NCBI GenBank assembly: GCA_018350325.1
Contig: JAEVLN010000017.1
Coordinates: forward strand, 806,001-870,000
Reading direction: 5' to 3'
From: Globodera rostochiensis
Lineage: Eukaryota; Nematoda; Chromadorea; Rhabditida; Heteroderidae
Length of the DNA stretch: 64,000 nt
In this document: positions 27,953 to 40,655 of the stretch, piece by piece
Layout of the letters: every line of letters begins with the position of its first letter
Position numbering within the stretch: position 1 is the first letter of the stretch
Program-made: the position numbers and the translations under genes
Notes under the pieces: model-generated
Told to the model about the DNA's origin: nothing
Seen by the model: the letters and a program-made list of their open reading frames with translations, nothing else
The model's database searches: none

Positions 27953-28639
27953 TCACTTCGCCTGCTGCTGTTGTTGCTGCTGCTGTTGTCGACTCTGCAG
28001 AATTTCTTTCCTCGACGCTTCCTGCGGATTAAATTATAAAAAATTGATTTTTAGAAATTGTTGGCTTAAACAATTTCAACAAGCTTTCTTTCGATCCATC
28101 TATTTTCTAAAAATTCAGAAATATGGCCAATTTGCCCTGTAAACATTAACAAAAGAATGGACAAATTATAAAAAGTATATTCTAAATCCGACAGGTAAAA
28201 ACGGCCGACCTGAAGCAGTGCCGTGTCAATTCCGTCCGTCGGAAGGTGGACATAGCGAATCACAGAGCCCCGAATGAAGCAGTTCTTCACCGAAATCATA
28301 TGGGGATGCCTGAGAAAAATGCGAAAATACTCAACTTTTTAAGACTTTTTATCTTAAAATATTATTTACTATAAATACCCAAAACATTCAATTTATAGAA
28401 CAAATCAACCCAATTTTTGTTCACCTGTCAACGTCCGTCACCGAAATGTCGTTGACTTTCATATTTAAATATTGATCCACCGAATGCAAAGTGCCGCAGA
28501 TACTAAAATTATAGAAAATTCTATTAAATCCAAATAAACTTTTTTATATCATTTTTTCGAGAGCCGACCTGAGATCGTTTTTCAGCTCCACGATCACTTC
28601 CCGGCCCACCATTGACTTGAAGAATGAAAAGAACAGCAT
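27953..28639 (-). CDS. LSM2: U6 snRNA-associated Sm-like protein LSm2
   Basis: Subunit of the LSm2-8 ring on U6 snRNA and of the LSm1-7 decay complex. Four exons on the minus strand (28639-28569, 28502-28425, 28309-28210, 28021-27953) give 105 residues. Sm1 is FKSMVGREVIVELKNDLSIC with GTLHSVDQYLNM; Sm2 is VKNCFIRGSVIRYVHLP, nearly as in human LSM2. The C-terminus is extended by nine consecutive glutamines before AK, making it longer than the usual 95 residues. Both sides carry 5S-related or RNA-processing loci, but no operon spacing is seen. Confidence 0.96.
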
Positions 28640-28802
28640 CCTCAAAAAATTAAAAAAAACAAAAGAAAATAAAAACTTTAAACAAACAGAGAAATTAAAA
28701 TGCGAATTTAAGTTAAACGTCGTTTAAAAATAAATTTGTGTAAAGCGCATTTATCACAACGTTTGTTTTAAATAAAATTTTAAAAAATGTCCAATTTTCT
28801 GA

Positions 28803-31800
28803 TCAACATCGATCGCCGTCTCCTTTCCACCAACTCATCTCCAAATAATAAGGCACTGGCGAACCCACACTGACCATGGCCAACAAAATTCGCTTTCTGA
28901 CCTGAAAACATATGGCATTTACCCACTTCCGAACCTGTCTAGATGTTCAAGAACATCACCTCAAATTAGGAAATCGTATTTCAGACCAGTGTTTTGCTGT
29001 TCCAACAATTTTGAACCTGTTCCTGTTCTGTTCTCAAATTTTAGAACAGCCTGTCTGTTCTGTTCCGACCTCGAGAACAGAACAGGAACAGAACAGAGGA
29101 AACTGTTCTTAGCCAAATCGAAATTTTTGCGAGTGAAATTCAGTCTTTTAATTGATGATGCATTAGACAAAGTGTTCAATCACTTCCTAGTGATGCTCGA
29201 GACCTAACTTTACCGAGACTTGATCCCGAGACTCGAGAATTGACTCCCAAAAATCCGAGACTTTTACCAAAATTTTTTAATTTAAGTTCAAAATAGGTTT
29301 GATCCCGACCCCTTGGGCGGGAAAAGGAGGTTGGGGTTGGTCATGTCGAAGGTCGGGGGCGACCCAATTTTGAGAATGGAAAGCAACTCAAATTCAAAAT
29401 TTTTTGAGAATTCTGCTTTACATCAGGGGGGGGGGTCGGCGGTGCCGATAGGCGCCGCCGAGAAAATTTTGAATTTTTGACTTAATTTGTTAAGGGATTT
29501 GCAACCATTTTTTGAAGATTTTGATGGAATTGTTAAAAAAACTGGTCTTGATTTTTAAAAACAACAAAAGGGTCCCCCTATGATTTTTTTTCTCAAGTTT
29601 AATGAAACAAATAAAAAATTTTTATGTCTTCAAAAAATATTAAATCTAAAATATTTTTAATTACCATCAAAGTTCATAAAGAGAGAAAAAAAAATCATTT
29701 ACAAAGTCAGGGGTTCAAACTCACAGCCCCAGGCATCACATATCACTCACCATTACACTACACCACACCAGGGAGTAAAATAAAAAGAATAAAAAAGATT
29801 TTCACTAGGGAAAGTTAAACCTTAGCCAAAATTGAATCAAACTCAGTTTAACCACTACGCCACCTGAGATCATACTAAGTAATTGGAAAATTTCAAATAT
29901 ATTACTCAATAAAAGTTCAATTCTTCAATTTTTACCCTGTTCTAGCTTGGCCTGTTCTGTTCCTGTTACAAGGATTTTGAATCCTGTTCCTGTGCTGTTC
30001 TGAAATCTTAGAACAGAACAGAACAGGCCAAGCTGGAACAGCAAAACACTGCTTCAGACTAGTTGTGTTGCGCATCTACTAGCTCCCTCCCCCCTTCCCC
30101 ACCTGAGTGCTCGCCCTGGACACGCCGATCAGACTGAGAGGCCTCAACGGGGACGACGCGCTATCGTTGGCATTTGCATCCGTGCACAACACCATAAACT
30201 CGGAGTGCTGCTCGGGCGGCGGCTTACGATATGCCAAATAATCGCAGCCAAATTTGGCACCGTCCGCCAGGTAAAATCCCTTTCGCCAAAGGTCCCGAAA
30301 CACCGCCAATCGGACGCCGTAAACGGCATTTTGCGGGAATTGTGGCAAAAAGTCGGAGTAAATTTGTGCTGAACACGACGGCACCACTAAAATTTCTAAA
30401 TTTTTACCTTTTATGAAACATAAGTTTAAAAAATGGTTGGTGGTCTAACCGATTAAGTGTTTAGCAAAAGCGTAGTCAGGAATTTTTTTCGGGGGGGGGG
30501 GCTAATTTAAAAAAAAATCGATTTTTAGGGTGGGGATGTATTTTTGGGGTTTATTACATTTTCTTAAGGAATTTTTCGAAAAAAAAGGTTGAATTTTAGG
30601 GGTGCATTTCTTAAATACAATTTTTTTGCGAATTCTGCTTCACTTTTAGGTGAGTGTCGGTGGTGCCGTAAACGCCGCCGAGAAATTTTTTTAAAGGTTT
30701 AACGATATTTGTTAAGAAAAATGGTCCAATGCAATAAAAAGGAAAAAATACACTCCCTAAAACAAATTTTTTTGGAAGAAAAAATTGCTTAAGAAAAATG
30801 CTCATAAACCCCAAAAAAGGGAGAGGGTCGGCGGTGCCGATAAGCGCAACAGGAAATTTTTTTTTATGATTCTAAAAACGTTTGTTAAGAAAATTGGTCC
30901 AAAAATTACGAATGTTGCAAAACAAAAGGGTGCCCCTATCGTATATTTCAGAAGTTACAATACCTTCGCTCTTTTGTTGCCGCTTCCCCAATTCTCTTTG
31001 CCGCAATTCGTCCATCGCTTCGGCCAGTTCATCCGGTGTACACTCTTCAACTCTTCCGGCATCGTCGGCGCACCCATTTTCTGGTAAAGAATTTGTCTTT
31101 AACAGATTATTTTCATTGGTTTTGTGGTTTTGAATTAGCTTTATTAACCAAATGCTCATGTCAAATTTGACTTTTCGTAAAGCTATTTAGGGCGGTTACC
31201 CCAAAGAAATTTGAATATCAATTTAAAGTGACAACTTTTAGGAATACCATACAAAACATGGCCAAATTCCGTCAAATTCCATTCTCGAAGTTTGGATTGA
31301 AAACCCAACCCAATGTCGAAGTAAGTTTTGCCAAAAGTTGGCTTTGTCCCTCTAAATTTAACCATTTTGGTCCGCTTCCGTCGTATGTTCCATGGCGAAC
31401 TGAAGCCGGTCTAATTTTCGCACTTTCAATGCCTTTGCTGACAATAAGCCGTCGATCGAAAGTGCTTTCCTCTTTTGTGCTTTGATCTTCCGTCCGATCA
31501 CAATTTGACGGGCCATCGATTGGATGCGCTCATTATCGGCACGATAACTCGGCTAAACTGTTTGTTTATGCTTAATTTGGGACAAAAATTTGCAGAAAAC
31601 TTAAGTAATATCCGAATCATGCCACCTAAATCCACGAGTTTTCTCGTAGAGTTCGTTTTGGTGGCTTCATATTCTTTTAAAAACCCTTATAAACTTTGAA
31701 ACCTTAATTGCTGCTTCTCCATTGTCTTTCTGCGTAAAAATAACATCTGCAGACCCTTTTCCAGCATTTCGAAAGCGTTTGAGTTGAGCAAAACCTGCGC

Positions 31801-32315
31801 AAAAAAAACAGATAAATATCGAAGGAATCTATTTTATTATTTAAATTAAGCGCTTCTTAATTTTGAAAACTGTAAACTTGAAAACATACAACCGCTTAAA
31901 AAGCTAAACAAAATTCACCGTTTTCGAGCAGTACTTGGGCTTGCTCAGGCAATAGTACAACTGAAAGGTTGGGCAAGTCGATGCCCACCTCATCTTTGGG
32001 CCGATGAATCGAGTGGCACAAAAGCCGGAACTCGTGGAGAAGCCGATCGACACCTCAAACATTTTTGACAAATAAACACCGCTGCTCGGTCTTAGCTTGA
32101 GATTTGCAAATTTTTACCCAATTTAAGGCAGTTTTTTTTTGGAAATTATCCAGAAACTAAAATTCGCCAAATCTCTTAGAAATGTAAAGATCCAATAAAC
32201 ACCATTTAGAAAAATCCATTTGAAAAGGCTTCTTACCATCGAAAACGGCAAAGTTTGAAGAGCAAAGATTAAAAATTTGGATTTTGTCGGACGATTTACG
32301 AGGAGCACCGGACAT
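28803..32315 (-). CDS. TSEN34: tRNA-splicing endonuclease subunit Sen34
   Basis: Nuclear subunit that cuts the 3' splice site of pre-tRNA introns. Seven exons on the minus strand (32315-32237, 32053-31935, 31794-31703, 31547-31363, 31080-30964, 30386-30103, 28901-28803) give 324 residues. The N-terminal domain has NLSVVLLPEQAQVLLN, then a charged coiled region. The catalytic domain has RLAVFRDLWRKGFYLADGAK then FGCDYLAY. Candidate triad: Tyr in DYLAY, His in PEQHSEF, Lys in QVRKRILL. It ends PYYLEMSWW plus a short tail. Intron 6 (1.2 kb) contains a hAT-type element, and intron 5 contains poly-G repeats. Exon 2 end was set by continuity into VLLNSNAFEML; a later GTGAAT donor gives the wrong frame. 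Confidence 0.92.
28987..30051. mobile_element. Non-autonomous hAT-type element in TSEN34 intron 6
   Basis: The terminal inverted repeats begin CAGTGTTTTGCTGTTCC on the left and its complement (with one inserted GA-type difference) on the right. The flanks TTTCAGAC and CTTCAGAC are an 8-bp target duplication with one mismatch. GAACAGAACAG tracts lie inside both ends. The core has the GTCGGCGGTGCCGATAGG motif at 29436 and tRNA-like segments at 29705-29870, shared with the element at 50073. No transposase frame is seen. Confidence 0.82.
29705..29870 (-). repeat. tRNA-like (SINE-type) segments inside the hAT element
   Basis: On the minus strand, GTGGCGTAGTGGTTAAAC (29847-29864) resembles a polymerase III A box, and TGAGTTTGAACCCCTG (29709-29724) resembles a B box. 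A second A/B-like pair lies between them. The homologous segments at 50775-50922 are better preserved. They may be remains of tRNAs or of a SINE. Confidence 0.5.
30464..30860. repeat. Poly-G and GTCGGNGGTGCCG repeat cluster in TSEN34 intron 5
   Basis: AGCGTAGTCAGGAATTTTTTT with a poly-G run at 30464-30502 resembles hAT-type MITE ends. Two copies of the GTCGGNGGTGCCGATAAGCG motif follow at about 30656 and 30828. Probably decayed transposons. Confidence 0.55.
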
Positions 32316-33020
32316 TCTCAGGATACCTTCGTTGGATTTTAAAAAACCAATAGCTTACTTTTATACCAAATGAGGAATTTGTACTTATATTTTGGGATTG
32401 GCTCGGTTCCGAATAAAATATGTCCTCTCGTCGAGCTGAGTACGAATCAGCAAAAATTTCTTGCCGGCGGCCCGCAACTTTGATTTTAGCATTTTTCCCC
32501 TTCCCGCAAATAATTTCCTTGGCGAAATGTTTCAAAATTTTAACTTTCAAAATTTTTTAATGTCGGCGCCTATCGGCACCGCCAACCCCCCGCCACCCCG
32601 CAGAAGTTTTTTCAATTTGCAATAATTATGGATTCAAAGAGACTTTGTGGTTCATAAGCTTAAGCCTAAGCCACCCTGGCTCAAGGGTTCGTTCACTGTA
32701 CTTGTGGTCACATGCAGTGTAACCTTTTTCCCCCTATTTTTAATGGTTTATTTTTGTTTAAATTTTTTAATTATTTAGATTTTTTTTTAAAAATATCGAC
32801 TTTTAATTCTCCTTGATCAAAAGCAAATGTTTAAATGAAGTGATCGGTGTTTGATAAGCTGTTCTTAATGAGAAATTTAAAAACAAATTGCAAAAATTAT
32901 GTATCAAAATTTCTGTTTACATTAAGATTCATTTAAATAGAATAATCGCAAATAAAGTTGAATTAAAAATAAAATGTTTGATGGTTAATTTGAAGAGAGC
33001 AAATCCGTTCATTTTAATGT
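32316..33020. other. Boundary between TSEN34 and the 5S/LCAT array
   Basis: GGCGCCTATCGGCACCGCC at about 32565 is the dispersed motif in inverted orientation. From about 32705 the sequence (CTTTTTCCCC, then TTTATTTTTGTTTAAATTTT) matches the spacer that follows each 5S gene, but the 5S gene itself is missing, so this is the truncated left edge of the array. Confidence 0.7.
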
Positions 33021-35101
33021 TTATTTGTTAGAGAGGCCCATTATGGTTTCCACGGCTTTGTAAAATTTGTCCTCGTGGAGAATGGCCATATGCGTTGGCC
33101 CATCAATCTCCACCACTTTTTTGACCTTAATTTTGGTGAATTCGATTTATGTTAATTTTCCTGAAATTAATCAAATCATCCAACCAATTTGCCTTCGTCC
33201 ATCCATTTTTGGCACACGCGCAACGATTCGATGTTCACCAATGCGTCCCCATCGCCCATTTTGGCCTTGGGCCGTTTTGCGATTCCGTTCGTGTAATTAT
33301 AAAAGATCGGCATTCCGTCGGCGGTTTTCGAGTGCACACAAAACATCTGATCAGAAGAGAAGTCAAATAAATTAGTCCAATTAATTGCACTAATCATCTA
33401 AAAAATAAAATAAATTGTGCCACCGGAGTGTATTTTTGTGCGTCGACGGTTGCGGTGAGTTCGTGGTAAAGTGGTGCCATATAGGCACTGCCTGCGAGTG
33501 CCAAAAATGCATCCATATTTTTGGTAGAATAATCGACGCCCGCGAGGGTCAAAAGCGTTTGGTTGGGCGGAAATGCCAACGTGGAGGGAAGCATCGCGAA
33601 AGAGGAGGGCATTGTGCGAATGAAATTGCGCACTATCGAGTCGGGGAGGATTAAAGAGCCGCCAAACTGCAGCCGATCGGCATTGCCTAAAGCATTTTCA
33701 TCCTTAGACATTTATTTTGAATCTGATCGAATGATTGGGGGCAAAGATTAAAGAAAATGGAAGGTTAAGAGCCAATTGTTTGTTTTATATTAAAAATGAT
33801 TATGGGAATTCTAATTACCCGAGAGAATCTGCTCGACAAGCATCAAAGAGCCGGCCCAAGGAGCTGACACATTGATGGTCCCGTTCAAATACTTTTGTTG
33901 CCATTCCTTAATAGGTATTTAAAAATGTTTATAAAAATTGATTATATTTTCGACCTTCCCAACTTTTCGATTCAAAAAATAGTTGATGATCAGATTGCCC
34001 ATACTGTGGCACACCAAAAATGCCTTTTGGCCCGATGCGTTGACGGACTTTTCAATAAGGTTGGTCAAATTGGCAAAGTATGGGTCCATTTCAACTGTAT
34101 CCAAAATACATTTTAATTGTAATTAAATCTTCAATAAACTCGCCCATGTTGGCGGTTCGTCTCCAATCGTAGGGCGCCGCCAGCAGAGTAACGTCCCTCT
34201 CGTAGCCGTGCTTCTCTTCAAAATGTTGCACCATCGGCATGAATTGGGCCTCGTCCTGGTTCAATTCGGTGCTGGCTCGACATGCAAAGTTCCAGCCCGT
34301 GTTCTCGGAGGACAGCAAGCAGGCCGTGGGCCACACACTGCAAATATAAAGCAACTTACAAATTTTTATTTTTTCTTTTATTTTTATAATGCAATAATTT
34401 CACATATTTTGCACCTGCCAAATGGCTTATCTCCCAGGAAAGTGACATTCACATTCGGTTGGTTGCTGAACACCTTCGTTGCTGGGTCATAGTGAAGCCT
34501 AAAAGAGCCATACGTCTCATTATTATTTATATTAAATTGATTAAAATTAATTTAAAATGGACAAAATGCTTACGAAAGCATGTGCAGAAGACATGCCTGA
34601 CGATTGATTATACGATCCGCCAGCATGGGGTTGATCCATGCCTTAAGGTACTTCCAATTGCGGGGACATACGTCCACCAAATCAGCTGGAAATGGAATGT
34701 TATGGCCTTCCACGTACGCTTTGTTCGCGATGTATCCGTGCACTAAAACAATGAAATTAAATAAATTAAATTTGATTTGATTTTTGTTATTTATTAGCTT
34801 TGGCATTCTCTTCGAGGATCTCAATTTTTGATTAATCAAATCCAAATGGTCTTTAGATTTTTTGTAAAACAAAATTCTTGAACAGCAAATTAATCCCACT
34901 CAAATAAAAAATAATTTTTATATTTACCAATTAAAAGATAAATTTACACAAAATAATTGGCGCCAGGGTTTTGGTGGTTGCCTTTGCCGTCTTTATACCG
35001 GTGACTTCATTTTGCGGTTCAATTGCGCGCCCCAAAGATGAAGGAATTCCAAAAGAAACAAAAAACAAAATGATAAGCGCAAAAATGGACGGCTTTGGCA
35101 T
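33021..35101 (-). CDS. LCAT-like acyltransferase / group XV phospholipase, copy 1
   Basis: Secreted or lysosomal lipid acyl hydrolase of the lecithin:cholesterol acyltransferase family. Nine exons on the minus strand (35101-34948, 34742-34574, 34498-34415, 34337-34144, 34094-33955, 33906-33819, 33686-33424, 33346-33185, 33125-33021) give 452 residues. Signal peptide: ALIILFFVSFGIPSSLG. Family motifs: LAPIILLHGY, LLAAPYDWRR, nucleophile Ser in FLVCHSMGN, then VSAPWAGS, Asp in MGDGDALVN and His in PTHMAILHED. The triad is therefore complete. Intron 4 fits only as a 49-bp GC-AG intron; the alternative GT there leads to a stop. Substrate cannot be decided from sequence. It is transcribed opposite to the neighbouring 5S genes. 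Confidence 0.92.
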
Positions 35102-36853
35102 CGGACTGCTATTTTGGAAAAATTACAATTTAATTAAATTTTTGTGAATAGGAACGGACGGACGAAACTTTCATTGACAAATGAGAACGTTAATAATTGT
35201 TTTGTACTAAAGAAGGACGGAGGTTGGGGAAATCCCTTTTAAGGAAAAGGAGGAGGGGAGGGGGGGGGATAGGTCAGTCAACCGAAAGGGCAAAAATGGC
35301 GATGTGAATCACACAGCAACAGAAGTTGGTTGGGTGTTGTGGGAAGGACGGCATTTTCGGGGAGGACATTTGCCCTCGCTGATGTGAGTCCCTTCTGCTG
35401 TTGCTGTCGGGGTCAAAGGCCCTCCATCCATTGCATTTGGGTTGAATATGCCGAAAAGATCGAAGGACAATTTGGGAAATGTGAAGGTCAAAATGGCTTT
35501 GACGTCATCGGGGTATGGGGTACTGTATTTGAAGCGACCGATTCAAAGAGATAATACAAAAGTTAATCAAAACTCATTTGGACTAAGCCTATTATTATAA
35601 AGTGTATCACAGCCCAAACTCGCAAATATATTAAGAATTTCGGAATTTAAACATTATGCAATTTTTTTACTAGGGTTTGTTACACCAACTGAGTAGAAAG
35701 CAGAATTTGATGCCCATATTGTTTTTTATATCGTTTATTTTAGCATTTTCTGATCTTTTGCCTGTTTGATAGGGGAAATAATTTCTGAATTTATTAAATT
35801 ACACCGAACCTCCAAAAAATTGAATTGACCTAACAATTCCATAACATTTATTTTTCTATTGAGGCTTTTAAGGCGCAGGAAAAGGGCCAAGTTCTGGGCA
35901 ACCTGACATTTGCTAATGTGATCCATAATTGGTCTGAAAATGGCACAAAATTGTAATGGATGTAGAGAGAAAGTATAGGTGAAAAGTAGAGATCGGACGG
36001 TACGGGAAAGTGCCGATGCTTTTTCGGGATTTTCGGTACTTTTGGTGTCGGTACTTTCCCGAAAAGTACCGACCGAACCTTCTGGCCGGTCTCTAGTGAA
36101 AAGTCAGCCATCTTTTCAGAAACCGATACATTTAGAAATCAAAACTCGGCACCAATTTTTAAACAAATTTACCCCCGTTAACGGTTGTGCTGACCCCAAA
36201 ATTATGGAATTTTAAAACGCCTGAAAATTGGCGGCCATCTTCACGTCCTGCTTGTTGAGTTTGTTTATTACAGCTAAAGCTTAATAATAAAATTCTTTTT
36301 TAAAAAGCTTTCATTGGTTGTTCTTCGACAATTCGATGAATTTGGAGAAAGTTATATACAATTTCGACCTTTGGACCAGTAGCCGTGCTATTTCTTGGAG
36401 CTGTGCTTGTACCAACAAAAACTATGAATGAATTTTTTTTTGTTAAAAGATTGTGCCATTCTACCTTATTTTATCTCTCAACAGGGCAGCCCGGATTTGT
36501 ATGGACAAAAAAGTGCAAAATATCAACCAAATAATTTTTCGAAAATTCTTTTTTAAAGTATTCAAATAAAAAATAAAAGTTAAATCCTTTTTGTTTTGTA
36601 ATTAAAAAAATACTGACTAATTTTTCTTAACAAGATTCTTTAAAATCTTCAAAAAAGCGTTGAGCAACTCCCAAACAAAGCGTAAAAGTGTATTATTGGC
36701 CAATTTCTGGACTATTTTAATTTATTTGATATGATATTTCAATAGATTTATCGCTTTATCGAATTTATCGTATCGTGCCGCACACTAGAAGACTTCATGA
36801 GGCTGAACCAAATTTGGTGATAGTTTTCCTACACGCCGTTCAGTTGCCACATT
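35102..36853. other. Unit 1 spacer
   Basis: Upstream of LCAT copy 1 the block 35102-35560 (GGAGGGGAGGGGGGGGG tract, CAACAGAAGTTGG, GATGTGAGTCCCTTCTGCTG) is conserved in all units and should hold the LCAT promoter. The segment 35750-36530 is absent from the other units and contains the MITE at 35987. The conserved pre-5S block resumes at about 36515. Confidence 0.65.
35987..36095. mobile_element. Short hAT-type MITE with perfect 8-bp duplication
   Basis: The ends are TAGAGATCGG and CCGGTCTCTA, flanked on both sides by GTGAAAAG. The interior is a palindrome of GGTACTTTTCGG-like motifs. It has the same ends as the 1.1-kb element at 50073, of which it looks like an internally deleted version. 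It occurs in unit 1 only, so it inserted after the units separated or was lost from the others. Confidence 0.88.
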
Positions 36854-36972
36854 GTTTACGACCATACCACGTTGAAAGCACGCCATCCCGTCCGATCTGG
36901 CAAGTTAAGCAACGTTGGGCCTCCTTAGTACTTGGAACGGAGACGTCCTGGGAATCGGAGGTGTTGTAAACT
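36854..36972 (+). rRNA. 5S ribosomal RNA, copy 1
   Basis: 119 nt starting GTTTACGACCATACCACGTT and ending GTTGTAAAC, whose ends pair as helix I. The internal control region (AAGTTAAGCAACGTTGGGCC, then CCTGGGAATCGG) is intact, and a T run after the gene can end polymerase III transcription. It closely resembles Caenorhabditis 5S. It lies between two LCAT-like genes on the opposite strand. Confidence 0.95.
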
Positions 36973-37240
36973 TTTTCCCCTTGTTTTTAATGATTTATTT
37001 TTGTTTACATTTTTTAATCATTTAGATTTTGTTTTAAAAATATCAACTTTTATTTCCCCTTGTTCAAAAGCAAATGTTTAAATGAAATTTGATAAGCTGT
37101 TACTTAAAGAAAAATTTAAAAACAAATTGCAAAAATTATGTAAAGATTCATTTAAACTAGAATAATCGCAAATAAAGTTGAATTAAAAATAAAATGTTTG
37201 ATGGTTAATTTGAAGAGAGCAAATCCGTTCATTTTAATGT

Positions 37241-39311
37241 TTATTTGTTAGAGAGGCCCATTATGGTTTCCACGGCTTTGTAAAATTTGTCCTCGTGGAG
37301 AATGGCCATATGCGTTGGCCCATCAATCTCCACCACTTTTTTGACCTTAATTTTGGTGAATTCAATTTATGTTAATTTTCCTGAAATTAATCAAATCATC
37401 CAACCAATTTGCCTTCGTCCATCCATTTTTGGCACATGCGCAACGATTCGATGTTCACCAATGCGTCCCCATCGCCCATTTTGGCCTTGGGCCGTTTTGC
37501 GATTCCGTTCGTGTAATTATAAAAGATCGGCATTCCGTCGGCGGTTTTCGAGTGCACACAAAACATCTGATCAGAAGAGAAGTCAAATAAATTAGTCCAA
37601 TTAATTGCACTAATCATCTAAAAAATAAAATAAATTGTGCCACCGGAGTGTATTTTTGTGCGTCGACGGTTGCGGTGAGTTCGTGGTAAAGTGGTGCCAT
37701 ATAGGCACTGCCTGCGAGTGCCAAAAATGCATCCATATTTTTGGTAGAATAATCGACGCCCGCGAGGGTCAAAAGCGTTTGGTTGGGCGGAAATGCCAAC
37801 GTGGAGGGAAGCATCGCGAAAGAGGAGGGCATTGTGCGAATGAAATTGCGCACTATCGAGTCGGGGAGGATTAAAGAGCCGCCAAACTGCAGCCGATCGG
37901 CATTGCCTAAAGCATTTTCATCCTTAGACATTTATTTTGAATCTGATCGAATGATTGGGGGCAAAGATTAAAGGAAATGGAAGGTTAAGAGCCAATTGTT
38001 TGTTTTATATTAAAAATGATTATGGGAATTCTAATTACCCGAGAGAATCTGCTCGACAAGCATCAAAGAGCCGGCCCAAGGAGCTGACACATTGATGGTC
38101 CCGTTCAAATACTTTTGTTGCCATTCCTTAATAGGTATTTAAAAATGTTTATAAAAATTGATTATATTTTCGACCTTCCCAACTTTTCGATTCAAAAAAT
38201 AGTTGATGATCAGATTGCCCATACTGTGGCACACCAAAAATGCCTTTTGGCCCGATGCGTTGACGGACTTTTCAATAAGGTTGGTCAAATTGGCAAAGTA
38301 TGGGTCCATTTCAACTGTATCCAAAATACATTTTAATTGTAATTAAATCTTCAATAAACTCGCCCATGTTGGCGGTTCGTCTCCAATCGTAGGGCGCCGC
38401 CAGCAGAGTAACGTCCCTCTCGTAGCCGTGCTTCTCTTCAAAATGTTGCACCATCGGCATGAATTGGGCCTCGTCCTGGTTCAATTCGGTGCTGGCTCGA
38501 CATGCAAAGTTCCAGCCCGTGTTCTCGGAGGACAGCAAGCAGGCCGTGGGCCACACACTGCAAATATAAAGCAACTTACAAATTTTTATTTTTTAATAAT
38601 TCAATAATTTCACATATTTTGCACCTGCCAAATGGCTTATCTCCCAAGAAAGTGACATTCACATTCGGTTGGTTGCTGAACACCTTCGTTGCTGGGTCAT
38701 AGTGAAGCCTAAAAGAGCCATACGTCTCATTATTATTTATATTAAATTGATTAAAATTAATTTAAAATGGACAAAATGCTTACGAAAGCATGTGCAGAAG
38801 ACATGCCTGACGATTGATTATACGATCCGCCAGCATGGGGTTGATCCATGCCTTAAGGTACTTCCAATTGCGGGGACATACGTCCACCAAATCAGCTGGA
38901 AATGGAATGTTATGGCCTTCCACGTACGCTTTGTTCGCGATGTATCCGTGCACTAAAACAATGAAATTAAATAAATTAAATTTGATTTGATTTTTGTTAT
39001 TTATTAGCTTTGGCATTCTCTTCGAGGATCTCAATTTTTGATTAATCAAATCCAAATGGTCTTTAGATTTTTTGTAAAACAAAATTCTTGAACAGCAAAT
39101 TAATCCCACTCAAATAAAAAATAATTTTTATATTTACCAATTAAAAGATAAATTTACACAAAATAATTGGCGCCAGGGTTTTGGTGGTTGCCTTTGCCGT
39201 CTTTATACCGGTGACTTCATTTTGCGGTTCAATTGCGCGCCCCAAAGATGAAGGAATTCCAAAAGAAACAAAAAACAAAATGATAAGCGCAAAAATGGAC
39301 GGCTTTGGCAT
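37241..39311 (-). CDS. LCAT-like acyltransferase / group XV phospholipase, copy 2
   Basis: Same nine-exon structure and 452 residues as copy 1, shifted by 4220 bp at the 3' end. Intron 3 is 10 bp shorter (around 38590-38600). Signal peptide, CHSMG nucleophile, GDGDALVN and PTHMAILHED are intact. One residue differs from copies 1 and 3: Met for Val in the ESLRMCQKW segment (codon at about 37435). No stop or frameshift is seen, so it should be functional. Because introns and spacers are almost as conserved as exons, similarity reflects recent duplication or conversion rather than selection alone. Confidence 0.92.
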
Positions 39312-40295
39312 CGGACTGCTATTTTGGAAAAATTACAATTTAATTAAATTTTTGTGAATAGGAACGGACGGACGAAACTTTCATTGACAAATGAGAACGT
39401 TAATAATTGTTTTGTACTAAAGAAGGACGGAGGTTGGGGAAATCCCTTTTAAGGAAAAGGAGGAGGGGAGGGGGGGGATAGGTCAGTCAACCGAAAGGGC
39501 AAAAATGGCGATGTGAATCACACAGCAACAGAAGTTGGTTGGGTGTTGTGGGAAGGACGGCATTTTCGGGGAGGACATTTGCCCTCGCTGATGTGAGTCC
39601 CTTCTGCTGTTGCTGTCGGGGTCAAAGGCCCTCCATCCATTGCATTTGGGTTGAATATGCCGAAAAGATCGAAGGACAATTTGGGTAAATGTGAAGGTCA
39701 AAATGGCTTTGACGTCATCGGGGTATGGGGTACTGTATTTGAAGCGACCGATTCAAAGAGATAATACAAAAGTTAATCAAAACTCAATTGGACTAAGCCT
39801 ATTATTATAAAGTGTATCACAGCCCAAACTCGCAAATATATTAAGAATTTCGGAATTTAAACATTATGCAATTTTTTTACGAGGTTTTGTTACACCAACT
39901 GAGTAGAAAGCAGAATTTGATGCCCATATTGTTTTTTATATCGTTTATTTTATGCAAAATATCAACCAAATAATTTTTCGAAAATTCTTTTTTAAAGTAT
40001 TCAAATAAAAAATAAAAGTTAAATCCTTTTTGTTTTGTAATTAAAAAAATACTGACTAATTTTTCTTAACAAGATTCTTTAAAAAAATCTTCAAAAAAGC
40101 GTTGAGCAACTCCCAAACAAAGCGTAAAAGTGTATTATTGGCCAATTTCTGGACTATTTTAATTTATTTGATATGATATTTCAATAGATTTATCGCTTTA
40201 TCGAATTTATCGTATCGTGCCGCACACTAGAAGACTTCATGAGGCTGAACCAAATTTGGTGATAGTTTTCCTACACGCCGTTCAGTCGCCACATT

Positions 40296-40414
40296 GTTTA
40301 CGACCATACCACGTTGAAAGCACGCCATCCCGTCCGATCTGGCAAGTTAAGCAACGTTGGGCCTCCTTAGTACTTGGAACGGAGACGTCCTGGGAATCGG
40401 ATGTGTTGTAAACT
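40296..40414 (+). rRNA. 5S ribosomal RNA, copy 2
   Basis: 119 nt, identical to copy 1 except for one base near the 3' end (GGATGTG instead of GGAGGTG). The internal control region and downstream T run are kept. The upstream 500 bp match the other units. Confidence 0.95.
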
Positions 40415-40655
40415 TTTTCCCCTTATTTTTAAAGGTTTATTTTTGTTTAAATTTTTTAATCATTTAGATTTTGTTTTAAAAATATCAACTTTTATTTCCC
40501 CTTGTTCAAAAGCAAATGTTTAAATGAAATTTGATAAGCTGTTACTTAAAGAAAAATTTAAAAACAAATTGCAAAAATTATTTCTGTTTACATTAAGATT
40601 CATTTAAATAGTTTGGTGGTTAATTTGAAGAGAGCAAATCCGTTCATTTTAATGT

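Noticed and set aside
34091..34144. LCAT exon continuing to the stop near 34091
   Set aside because: Reading through breaks the family alignment between the PYDWR motif and the CHSMG nucleophile; a GC-AG intron restores it.
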